Below are positions 35,301-44,618 of a stretch of DNA of 64,000 bases, in pieces. Under the pieces are notes generated by a model. The model was not told the origin of the DNA. It searched no databases and worked only from the letters and a program-made list of their open reading frames with translations. Within the stretch, counting starts at the first letter, position 1. The number at the start of each line of letters is the position of its first letter. The stretch comes from Spisula solida (taxonomy: Eukaryota; Mollusca; Bivalvia; Venerida; Mactridae): the NCBI GenBank assembly GCA_947247005.1, contig OX365949.1, positions 5,404,001 through 5,468,000 of the forward strand. Reading direction: 5' to 3'. A program made the position numbers and the translations under genes.

Positions 35301-38300
35301 GTTAAAGAACGCGAAGTCTATTCAGAAAGAGCTAACTAGGGTATCGCATCCGAATTCCTTGTATCACACAACTGTATCTCTCCTCGAAGTCGACAGTCAT
35401 TGCTCGATCAGGCAGGGAAACCCAGAACGACAACGCCTGTACGACTATCTCAGTCCATTGCAACCACAGACAATGCACTAAGTGTTCGAATGGCGTATTC
35501 CGTGTGATTCGGCTAAATAGGAAATAGTTTATGACTTGATATTTATTTTGGATTGTACATATTTTTAGAGTAAAATGTCAAATAAACGTCATGGTTGTTT
35601 GCAGCACATCTTTGCAGCCCTTTTTATTGTCTGGGATTATGTACATATGTACGGAGGCAAATTTATTCAAATTGATATTTGAAGATACTCAAGTCAATCA
35701 ATACGTTGCATTCATCAGCTTTCGCTTCAAAGTTTTTATATAAATCGGTATATTTCGTTTTTAAATATCAATACAATACAATACAATACAATACAATACA
35801 ATACAATACAATATAATACAATACAATACAATACAATACAATACAATACAATACAACACAGTACAATACAATACAATACAATACAATACAATACAATACA
35901 ATACAATACCTTTATTTCACTCAATACATTTACATGTAGATATAAGGTAAATAACATTCAATACATACTGGTAAGGCTACACACATACAACAATTGTATC
36001 AAATTGCAACACATAGCATACTCATTATAAATGAAAACTGGGACATGTTATAATATGGAATACTTAAGTAATAAATACATACATTTCACCATTAACACTG
36101 GTATCAAACATTTGTAATTATGGTCTTACCGTTATCAATATCTAATTTTAACAAATTAAAGTAAATTCAAATGGTACACATAAGATTTTCTAATTTAAAC
36201 AAATTTGGTTGCCTATAATATTTAGGTTTCAAATACTGTTTTCATTCATTATTAAATCGGTTACATTCAAACAAATAATGAAATTTATCTTCAATCATAT
36301 TTTGACAAAAGTTACAGTAGGTATACGTAAACAGTTTCCGGTTTCTACAGGTAAATTATGATTTCTGCTTCTACATTTTGTAAAGTAGTATAACAATGGG
36401 GTCTGTAAGCCAGACCACAAACATAGCTTTAACGATATTCTAACATCCACATAGCCTTGATACGACAAACATATCATTAACGATATTCTAACATCCACAT
36501 AGCCTTGATACGCAAACATATCATTAACGATAGTCTAACATCCACATAGCCTTGATACAACAAACATATCATTAACGATATTCTAACATCCACATAGCCT
36601 TGATACAACAAACATATCATTAACGATAGTCTAACATCCACATAGCCTTGATACGACAAACATATCATTAACGATATTCTAACACCCACATAGCCTTGAT
36701 ACAACAAACATATCATTAACGATATTCTAACACCCACATAGCCTTGATACGATTGGGAGACGTTAGATTAATAATAATGACAAGCATTTATGGAGTTCCA
36801 CTTTATGCCTGGTATGCAACCAAGTCAATAATACATATAGATGCTTATTTTCAGACCGACCAGTGGCAACGACTGCTCTGGCATTAATTGGAAAGATGGG
36901 TGTTGCCGCTGGCTTCGCAACAGTTTACGTCTACTCTGCAGAACTATTCCCGACTGTTGTACGGAACGCCGGTTTAGGTGCTAGTTCAAGTATGGCTCGT
37001 ATAGGAGGAATGATGGCCCCTTACATAGCAGACCTGGTATTATACCGTGTATACTAGAAGTATCTGTACACTATTGTGTGATTAACTGAAACCAGAGTTT
37101 CTGAAACTATGTTACAAAAAAGAGTTTAATTACATTATAACTCTGACTGGTAAACATGTCTCACACATATTCCAGTCAAACCCAAAGCACAAACCCAACC
37201 CACCGAAACCAAGACATCTAAACGTTTGTATAAGGCTTTGCACAGCCAACAGAAAGTATTTAAAATATGGAGACTACACAGTCACTACACTATCCCGGAC
37301 TCTGGACCAATCAATCGCGGAGCAACACTCGTTCAATGAGTGTCAATGAGTACATGTATCATTTCCATTAAGGGCGATTAGCTATATACCATGTGACAAT
37401 TTCGGTACTGTCTAGTTTGATGCATGCCATACATCCAAACCCATACGCAGTGATCTCCCTTGGCGCTACGACGAACGATCAAAAAGCAACGCGTAAGATA
37501 ATCGCTGTGAGGAGTTAGCCATAAATCCTGAAATCATTCCGCGCGCCATGAAATTCAATAAACAATTTTTTGAAAACCTTTACACAAGATATAGTTACAT
37601 ACATTATAGATGATAATCATTTGAATATTCATTTTTAATAATTACGTATACATGTACATGGATATTCATTTTTAATAGGATCGTCTTATTGGAGGACCAT
37701 TTGGTAAAGCATTACCTCAAGTTGTGTTTGCAGTAATTACCATAGCAGGGGGAGTGGCAGCACTTTTCTTACCTGAAACACTAAATCAAGATTTACCTGA
37801 TACTATAGAGGAAGCGGACATATTCGGAAAGTATGTGTTTCTATAATATAGTACTCGTACTATGTTTTAATTATTTTGTAATATACATGTTTTCTAACAG
37901 AAAAATATTTTAAATTGGTGAATTCCTGGCGCCCGGTTGACAGGTTCAGCAATTTTGAACGTACCTCCAAACTTCGCATTTAGGGTGGGTCGTGTAACGT
38001 TACAAAGCTCTGCAGAAATGTTTTTCCATAACGTTCTTTAGCAGCATGGTAGGTTTTGTTTGAGAACATCGTTTTCTTGAAAAGCCAACGTGTCTTCACT
38101 TGGAATGTATTTAAACTGTGCCATCGTTGCACGTGCACATATCGACAACAAGTGTTTCGAGTGAACATATAAAACATGTTGTTTTTATTAACAACCGTAT
38201 TAGTTGTTCAATGTGAATAATACGCATGTGCTTTTTGTTTTACTTTTTAGAAACGTTCCAAGCAAAACCTTAAAAGACCAAACAGTTTATGTCAACGAAT

Positions 38301-38335
38301 CATTCTCAAACAGTTATGATGTAATTCACAGCTGA
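29360..38335 (+). CDS. SLC22-family solute carrier (organic cation/anion transporter-like), paralogue A
   Basis: Ten coding exons: 29360-29502, 30418-30637, 30921-31024, 32318-32472, 32968-33136, 34106-34336, 35004-35227, 36855-37036, 37679-37830 and 38251-38335, all GT/AG, joining to 554 codons plus stop. The product is a 12-helix MFS carrier of the plasma membrane. The N-terminus 'LLYKELGEYG' precedes TM1. Exon 2 encodes the large extracellular loop with Cys (CAIPGW, DQCHYY, VECTTW) and N-glycosylation sites (NGT, NTT). Exons 3-4 make the MFS motif SDKIGRKRT, exon 6 has PESVRWLSSRG, exon 7 the second-half motif LDRIGRK, exon 8 ELFPTVVRNAGLG and exon 9 LPETLNQDLPDTIEEA, all SLC22 signatures. 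The substrate cannot be read from sequence. Arg at the 'GEYGR' position is Cys here. The ATGCAG start could instead be an acceptor of an upstream exon, but it matches the usual SLC22 start. Confidence 0.93.
30317..30387 (-). mobile_element. tRNA-derived pseudogene or SINE head in intron 1 of paralogue A
   Basis: The minus-strand acceptor stem GCCTCCG/TGGGGGC pairs over 7 bp with two G-T wobbles, and the T-arm CCCGG/CCGGG pairs. The A-box TAGCTCAATGGTTAGCG and B-box GGTTCAAAACC are present. The D-stem has a mismatch, the anticodon stem has only an odd-sized loop, and the T-loop is 8 nt, so this is not a working tRNA. It ends 30 bp before the exon 2 splice acceptor. Confidence 0.65.
31184..31967. 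mobile_element. 784-bp non-autonomous hAT element with 8-bp TSD (intron 3)
   Basis: The inverted ends TAGAGATGGCAACGAGTAC and GTACTCGTTGCCATCCCTA are flanked by a perfect 8-bp duplication GTAAAAAA (31176-31183 and 31968-31975). The subterminal regions hold repeated GAGTACTCGGGTACTCG motifs. An 8-bp duplication and these ends are hAT features. No transposase frame is present. Confidence 0.9.
33307..33546 (+). repeat. 48-bp minisatellite, exactly 5 copies (intron 5 of paralogue A)
   Basis: Five head-to-tail 48-bp units beginning TACAAGATCCAC(T/A)AGTAG; only the last unit carries base changes. The unit is a multiple of three and therefore leaves an open frame on both strands; it is not coding. 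Confidence 0.95.
33640..33905. repeat. Repeat rich in CGTACG palindromes (intron 5)
   Basis: CGTACGG or CGTACGAG recurs at least six times (near 33648, 33724, 33752, 33796, 33880 and 33892), together with GATATCG(C/T)ACGAG. It looks like a degenerate dispersed repeat of unknown class. No coding frame is supported. Confidence 0.55.
34628..34751. repeat. 124-bp foldback (intron 6)
   Basis: The left arm GTTGTCTTTGGGATCAACAG (34628-34647) continues into TTCTT; the right arm AAGAACTGTTGATCTCCAAAGACAAC region (34726-34751) is its complement with one or two changes. The loop holds GCTCGCCAAAGGCTCGC. About 130 bp downstream (near 34887) lies a copy of the GCAGCACTCAAC dispersed family. Confidence 0.75.
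35770..35909 (+). repeat. (AATAC)n microsatellite, about 28 units
   Basis: A 140-bp run of the pentamer with a few variant units. On the minus strand it directly follows the AATAAA-like signal of the LINE at 35910-36425, so it probably grew from that LINE's tandem 3' tail. Confidence 0.95.
35910..36425 (-). pseudogene. LINE reverse-transcriptase tail (intron 7 of paralogue A)
   Basis: The minus strand reads 'NHNLPVETG', then after a frameshift the knuckle 'YCNFCQNMIEDKFHLFEC' (C-x2-C-x8-H-x3-C) and 'QYLKPKYYRQPNLFKLE', interrupted by a stop. AT-rich 3' UTR and the (AATAC)n tail follow. It is 5'-truncated and dead. This is the same kind of RT tail as at 6.3 and 9.2 kb but a different family, judged by its tail. 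Confidence 0.78.
36432..36752 (+). repeat. 48-bp minisatellite, about 6.7 copies (intron 7)
   Basis: Units ACGATA(T/G)TCTAACA(T/C)CCACATAGCC... repeat every 47-48 bp. Its sequence is unrelated to the other 48-bp array at 33307 in the same gene. Confidence 0.93.
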
Positions 38336-38448
38336 ACACAACCAATCGAATCGTGTTATCGTGCGCCAAGTATAAAGTGATATTTACATTAATTGATTTG
38401 GTCAACTGTTGCAAAATTGGTTTTACGAATCACCAAAACGTAAACATA

Positions 38449-39060
38449 TGAGCCAGTCTCCAGGAAAACCTGCTATATTGACATTATGTTATTACTGCAT
38501 GTAACAAGCTTTTAAAAAAGCTTTCAATAAGAAAAAATGACATATCAATAGATTCAATTTTAAGTCATTTATCCATATATTACTATATCTTAGCTTTAAA
38601 AGTCCTTATGAATAATGTCGATAACATTTACTTCGTTGCTATGGTGACCAGTTTCAGAAAAGTACTCTGATTAAGAAAAACGAGGAGTTAGTTGTGTAAA
38701 ACAGTAGTAGTCTTTCTCTAAATGTGAACATTTACAATTTGGATGTATCTTTTAAAACTTAAAACATCATTCTAAAAATTGATACCATTTTGACCAGTTT
38801 ACGTCAAGAATTGATTAAATGCAGTATATATAAAGTACTTGTTACAACGACGTCGAATAACTTTTGAATGATTCTTGCGACGTCACACAAAAAGGGTCTG
38901 AATAGGGCCTCAACTAAACAGCTGTAACTTCCTTAAAAATCAAGATATTAACAAATTTTCTTTTGCATTTTGCTTCATTAGGATTACTCTTTTAGATAAT
39001 AAAAATATCTCAAAATCAAATGTTTTGTCAAAATAGCAGGTTTTCCTGGAGACTGGCTCA
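38449..39060. mobile_element. 612-bp MITE with ~35-bp TIRs and TA duplication
   Basis: The left end TGAGCCAGTCTCCAGG... is mirrored by ...CCTGGAGACTGGCTCA on the right; identity continues through AAAACCTGCTAT. TA flanks both sides (38447-38448 and 39061-39062). No transposase. It starts about 110 bp after the stop codon of paralogue A, so it may lie in its 3' UTR. Confidence 0.88.
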
Positions 39061-39064
39061 TATA

Positions 39065-39272
39065 TAGTTCGCCGGGGACAACTCTAGCCTTATCAATATA
39101 CAAACAAAGCAACTTATAAACACTGCACGGTCGAATAGCCGCCAGTTATCAGTGTAGATATAAAGAGTATATGCCCAAGTGTATATGCCCAAGATTGAAC
39201 GAAACTCAATATCGAAAATGTATTTAATTTTCATTTTTATAGTGTTAGGCTAGTGTTTTCTCCGGCGAACTA
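39065..39272. mobile_element. 208-bp MITE abutting the previous one
   Basis: Inverted ends TAGTTCGCCGG and CCGGCGAACTA extend imperfectly to CTAGCCT/AGGCTAG. TA flanks both sides (39063-39064 and 39273-39274). It begins only 4 bp after the 38449-39060 element. Confidence 0.85.
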
Positions 39273-39274
39273 TA

Positions 39275-39937
39275 AGGTCAGTATTGTACACAAAACATCA
39301 CTGATAACTTGTGGGCATATTCCGACTTTCTCATTATCCTCGGCGCACTATACCAATACGCCATGTAACTAGCCTCCTGTTATATAGGCCGTCAAGCGTT
39401 CGTCGGACCCGATATGGAATTATCAATAGAACAGAAACATTATTTATTATAAAACTGGTTTTAAGAAAACATTGTTGAGTTCTTGTTTTGTATGATATGA
39501 CGAGGCGTGTTATGTCGCCGCGGTGAGAGACACATCTCCGTCAGATGTTAACCTTATTGTCCGTTTAATCAGGTCTGCCACTTGTATAAAAACATTGCAA
39601 TATCATAACACTGTACTTTTATTGTTTTAACATTTGAATTGGAGAAAAAGGCTGTGTAAACCAATACCTTATTCACTAAGGCACGTACTGATACACATAC
39701 TATATTTTAAAATAAGACATTAATAAGATAAATTGCAATGTTAATGTATACCTACAATGTTATGTAAACAAGTGTCTGACCTGAATAATCGATTTACACG
39801 TCATAATATTCATATATGTATTTTGCTAGACAATTGTATTAACTTTATAACACATGCATAAAGGTTATTCGGAAATATATTTTGTACAGTATATGAAATA
39901 AATAATAACTCATTTTAAAGTTCATAATTTATATAGA
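39275..39937. other. AT-rich spacer 3' of paralogue A
   Basis: No gene seen. A possible polyadenylation signal AATAAA lies at about 39897, far from the stop codon; I cannot tell whether it is used. Confidence 0.35.
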
Positions 39938-40081
39938 GGATCTTGCATGAGTGCTCATTACATACGAGTTTTATTAAACGAGTGGACAAAATGATATGAC
40001 ACGAGGCTTTGCCGAGTGTCATATTGTTTTTGTCGACGAGTTTAATAAAACTGGTATGTAATGAGCACGAATGTAAGATTC
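39938..40081. repeat. 144-bp foldback with nested hairpin
   Basis: The arms GTGCTCATTACATAC...TTTTATTAAACGAG and CGAGTTTAATAAAA...GTATGTAATGAGCAC pair. Inside, ATGACAC and GTGTCAT form a second hairpin around GAGGCTTTGCCGA. The type resembles the foldback units after paralogue B at 53966 and 54353. Confidence 0.8.
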
Positions 40082-40083
40082 TA

Positions 40084-40347
40084 TTTATCACATAACCTTA
40101 GAAAACGCTCATCATTGTTCAAAAGGATGATGTACGCTGCATAAGTTTCAGCCAAAATTCAGCCGTACAATTAGCGCGACGTCATGGCGACATTGATATT
40201 ATCCTGGCGTCATTGACGGATCAATGCATGGATTGGCTAACGTCACGTCAAGCTCATTTAAATATTTATTGCACGGTCTGGGAGTGCCGAACAATATATT
40301 TACGGCACGGCTTTACGGCACTCCTGAACCGCAGGTTATGTGATAAA
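40084..40347. mobile_element. 264-bp inverted-repeat element, MITE-like
   Basis: TTTATCACATAACCT (40084-40098) is exactly mirrored by AGGTTATGTGATAAA (40333-40347). The interior has several GACGTCA/ACGTCA motifs and a GTGCCG-rich hairpin. It adjoins the foldback at 39938-40081 and may belong to one compound unit. Confidence 0.65.
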
Positions 40348-40663
40348 TGTGTGATGTAACGCACGAAACTGGAACCACTAAACGTTGCGTCAAATGACGT
40401 TGTTTGTTGACTTTACGCGGAGTGCATTTTTTTGGTTAACCAAGCATTTTTAGACAAAAATTTGACATTAATGTATATAATCTATTTTTACTGTTAAGTT
40501 AAACTAATACGTTGCTACTGTAAAGATTTGGTTTGGACAATCGAAAGTGTTAGTTTATACTGAACTATAACTGAGTACATTGTGCGACGTTATTTCTCGC
40601 AAGACGGACAAAATAACGATATCAGTCGAGTAAGTCTCCTATCTAAAAGTTAAAATTTCATTT

Positions 40664-41485
40664 ATAAACATAAATGGAAAGGTATTCCGGCATGTTTTTT
40701 TTCGCGGTTGCCATTGCGATAAGTGGTATAAAACGATCGCCGAAATTCCATGTATAATTTTTAACGTTATTTTACGCGCATGGACAGAGACAAACTAACG
40801 GCATTTTCGAGTATGTCCTCGATTTCGAAATCAAAATTGTTTATGTAATTAAAAGGTATATTGACAATTTTTTCTTATGCGTTTATTTTAGAGATGAATG
40901 ATTAAATATTGTGGTCGGAATTTCATGTTTTATTTTTAATGTTATTTTTACGCGTATGGGACAATTCACTGGACACAGGCAAATTAACGGCAATTTTTGA
41001 GTATGTCGCAGATTTCAAAATAGAATTTATTTATGTAAATAAATTAAAAAAGGTATATTGTCTATTTTTTTCTTTAGCGGTTCTTTTAGCGATACATGTT
41101 TTAAAATTGTCGTCGAAATTTCATGATTTGTTTTTAACGTTTACTTACTTTTTGTTATTTTTACGCGCGTGGGACAAATTCGGGGGACACAGAAAAACTA
41201 ACGCCATTTTTTGAAATTGTATCCAGTTTAAAAATAAAAACTATTTATGTAAACAACAATGAAAACGTATTCTAAGATATTTTTATGGTGTGAATGCCTT
41301 TGCAATAAATGATGTAAAATAATCGCCGTAGTTGACTGATTTAATTTTTCAACGTTATTAATTATTTTGTGACACGTTTCGGGAACATCTGTGGACAAAT
41401 AAAAAGTAACGGCATTCGCCGAGTATGTCTCCAATTTCAAAATAAAACATACGTATGTAAACAAAACATCAATACAAACGTATTC
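40664..41485 (+). repeat. Four diverged ~200-bp tandem units
   Basis: The recurring anchors are '(A/T)TTTTACGCG(C/T)' followed by 'AACTAACGGCATTTT(C/T)GAGTATGTC' variants and then an A-rich 'TTATGTAAA' block, near 40780, 40960, 41170 and 41385. The units are strongly diverged, so this is an old array. The short open frames across it are not supported as genes. Confidence 0.7.
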
Positions 41486-42725
41486 TGATGTTCTTTTTTC
41501 AGTTTTTGTGTGGCGTAACGCCACACAATGATATTACCACTTTTCAGCTTACGACCAATTTAACGCATTAGGCCTCGGCAAATAAATAGTTCTATGATTT
41601 GAACAATATTACAAGCATGCAACACAGGTTACACGTATTATTGGACCTGATTTGTTTACATTACCAACATTTACTTATATTAAGACCAACAATTATATTA
41701 TACTTTTATTTTTAGAGGATATTTATAGCAAATCATTCCGCAACGGACTATATTTCTACTACCAAAGAATGTTCTCACTGGTGGCGGGAATCTAAAATAG
41801 TTCCCACGGTTTACAATCGTATACTGTAACGTATATAAATCACTCCGCCGCCGCACATTGCAGACGATGACCTAATTATGTTGTATACAAACATTGATGC
41901 TATATATAGCTGGTGGGGGGAACTGAAATAGTTCTACGCCGATTAACAATGTTACCGCGGGAAGCGTTAAACGCACTAGTCAATTTCTACCCTGCTTTAT
42001 ATAAGACCTCATAATTTTCGTATCTATTATCCGATTTTGAATATTTAAAGCTTGTAATGAAGCAGAGATATATGTCTCTCTTTTAGACAACATTCAACAT
42101 GATACCCTAATTATTAAATCCACGGCGACGAGTAAGAATCCGTTCCGCGTAAAAGTAAGTTTAAAATATCCCGTTTTATACCAAATAAAAGTTCAATCAA
42201 CGGTCGAAAATCATCAATTATTAATTTAATATTCGATCGACTTTGTTCATTAAAGCTTGTTTTAAAAGCTAATACTTTAAGGTTTTATAAAATGTAAAAC
42301 TTGTTTTTAAAGCATAAATCGGCCGATCGATATGTGTGAGCGACACCATGTCTACCCCTTTTACATACGTTAATATAGAGTGTCATATACATTTAATTAA
42401 CATGCGTGGTCATACGGAGAATAAACAGTCACTTATCTTGACACTGGTCGAATTCTCCAAGTCGTTCGAAATGGTATTTGTAAATATCCCTTCATTGATG
42501 CTCAGCATAGTTACTTAAGTAAGTTCCAGGTAACTGCTGGTTCTCTTGGTGTCTTTAGCAGCACAAATGTTTGAGTAAGGGTGGGCTTATCAGAACTGTG
42601 ACATAAAATTATGATACAACCTGGATTCGATATTGGATTTAATGGCATCAGTACGCCACACACCTGTACTTTCAGTGCTTTGATTCTCTTTACGATAAAG
42701 AGTATAAAAGTATCGCCAAAATACC
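41486..42725. other. Spacer with a weak local duplication
   Basis: Two related stretches, 'GGTGGCGGGAATCTAAAATAG' near 41781 and 'GGTGGGGGGAACTGAAATAG' near 41912, suggest an old tandem duplication of about 130 bp. No gene recognised. Confidence 0.4.
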
Positions 42726-42736
42726 ATGCATTTATT

Positions 42737-43052
42737 CAGGTGGACAAGTGGTCTAGTGGTATGGGCTACTGACTGCTGATCTGAAGGTTGTGGGTTCGAT
42801 CCCTACTCCAGACGGTCAAAATAGAAATGCTTTTCAGTGTTTCCCACCTAACATAACTAAACTTACTAACAGTCTTTCGGACGAGACGTTAAGCGAGGTC
42901 CCGTGTATGATGCTTTACATCGGCACGTAAAAGAACCAGGGATGCTTCTGGAACTGGAGCATCTTCTGTATCATGCACTATCCCCCAAACACTAAAGTGA
43001 CTAACCTCTTCTGGGGGCCTCGCCCATATGGATTATCCGGTGGCGAGGATAA

Positions 43053-43082
<30 letters not shown>
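42737..43082 (+). mobile_element. Full-length tRNA-derived SINE with poly(A) and 11-bp TSD
   Basis: A perfect 11-bp duplication ATGCATTTATT flanks it (42726-42736 and 43083-43093). The 5' head has an A-box-like TGGTCTAGTGGTATGGG and B-box GGTTCGATCCC. A central block 'TTTCGGACGAGACGTTAAGC' followed by GAGGTCCCGTGT resembles a conserved animal SINE domain (possibly the Meta-SINE type; not certain). The body ends AATAAA followed by about 27 A. The intact tail and perfect duplication mean a recent insertion. Confidence 0.9.
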
Positions 43083-43085
<3 letters not shown>

Positions 43086-43093
43086 CATTTATT

Positions 43094-44618
43094 TCTTATG
43101 CAAAAACGCAACGTTGTGACACGTTATTTTTGAGTCAAATTTTATCTTTGTTGCCTATTTTTCATTTTAAAATTATTTGTCATCTCCATGAAACTTATAT
43201 CATTCGATTCGTCATTGTTATGTATATGCTTTCTAACGCTATGTATATTACGCACATAGAAACGTTTGACGTAATTTAGTATGGGCTTAATTAACGACGA
43301 CAATCGATCTTGACGGGGTGGTTCCAGTATTGTGCGTTACGTCTGTGTGTGTTTGTACATGAATGTATATCATTACACGTGTCTATGTGCCATGGGCACA
43401 ATGCCTATGTTTTAGAAATAAACTTAAACTTATAACACATAGGTCCTTAAAAATGAACTGTATTCAACATAATATACAGTGTAGAATTGTTTTTTAGGCC
43501 AAAGTGTATCCCAAGAGAACACATGTGTAGTGAAATGAAATACATTGTAAGTTGTATGGGAATTTTTGTTGTTTTATCATTTTTAAAGAATCATTGCTGT
43601 TTGTTTAACTAAATGAGCTAGAACTAATCAATGCAATGATAAAAAGTACATTACATACCACTAACTTGCATGTACTAAATTACAAACTTTATTTTAATCT
43701 TATGACCTATAAATTTGTTTATATCTATCTAGGCCATATAAAAAATACATTATTTATACAACAGTTTAGCAAGTACACAACGAATAATGATTTCAAGCAT
43801 CCAGGACAGCAAAAAAACCCTGACAATGTTATAACTAGTAAAGTGTAATCAAACTAATTCCTTGTTTAGCGATTAACAATTCTATAGAAATCAAACATAT
43901 CAATTTACGTTTTGTAGACCACTATTGATTTAACATTCCTTTGGTATACCCTAACAGCATCAATAATTCGCAAAAAGATTATCAATTTTGACAGGGAAAG
44001 CAGCTTACAACAGAAACAGCTGAGCGCACAAAGAGATACACCACAATGGTAACAAGAAAAATAAAACAAATATACAACATGTTTAGTAAAGAACAACAAC
44101 TCCCAAGGAAATCCATCTAGATGAACATGAAAAACACGAAAAGGAATCTCAATGGCTGAACAACTCTAAAGTTTAATCCGCATGCCACACGATACGAGTA
44201 CTTAAAACACAGATAGGGTATAAATATTGTTTTCCCCCTCTTGTCATATTTGTATGTACTAAGTGCATCAATAAAACTTTAAGTTTATTTACATCTGTTC
44301 TCAAGTGAATGCACCTGTAAACCTGACCATCTAAATCATACAATAATCCACACACATTATGCGCAATATGTTGACCTGAAATAGTTGCTGATTGCTAAAA
44401 GAAGGAGGTACAAAGTTTTATAATTATCATTGGCATGGACTATTAGCTACAGTGTTATTTAGACTAAATTAAACATACATGATGATATATTGAGATAAGA
44501 CGTCTAGAACTTGTTTTTCCGTTCTACAAAAACAAAACAGGACAAACCGCGCCAAAGCATCATCTACTGTGTTTAACAAACGTTTTAAAGGAATTTTAAA
44601 TGCTTTTTTGTTTGTAAA
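43094..44618. other. Intergenic stretch upstream of paralogue B
   Basis: No exon recognised. The promoter of paralogue B should be here, but I cannot point to its elements. A weak relative of the GCAGCACTCAAC family may lie near 44000. Confidence 0.35.

Noticed and set aside
35736..35957. Minus-strand frame of repeated Tyr-Cys-Ile-Val
   Set aside because: Translation of the (AATAC)n microsatellite.
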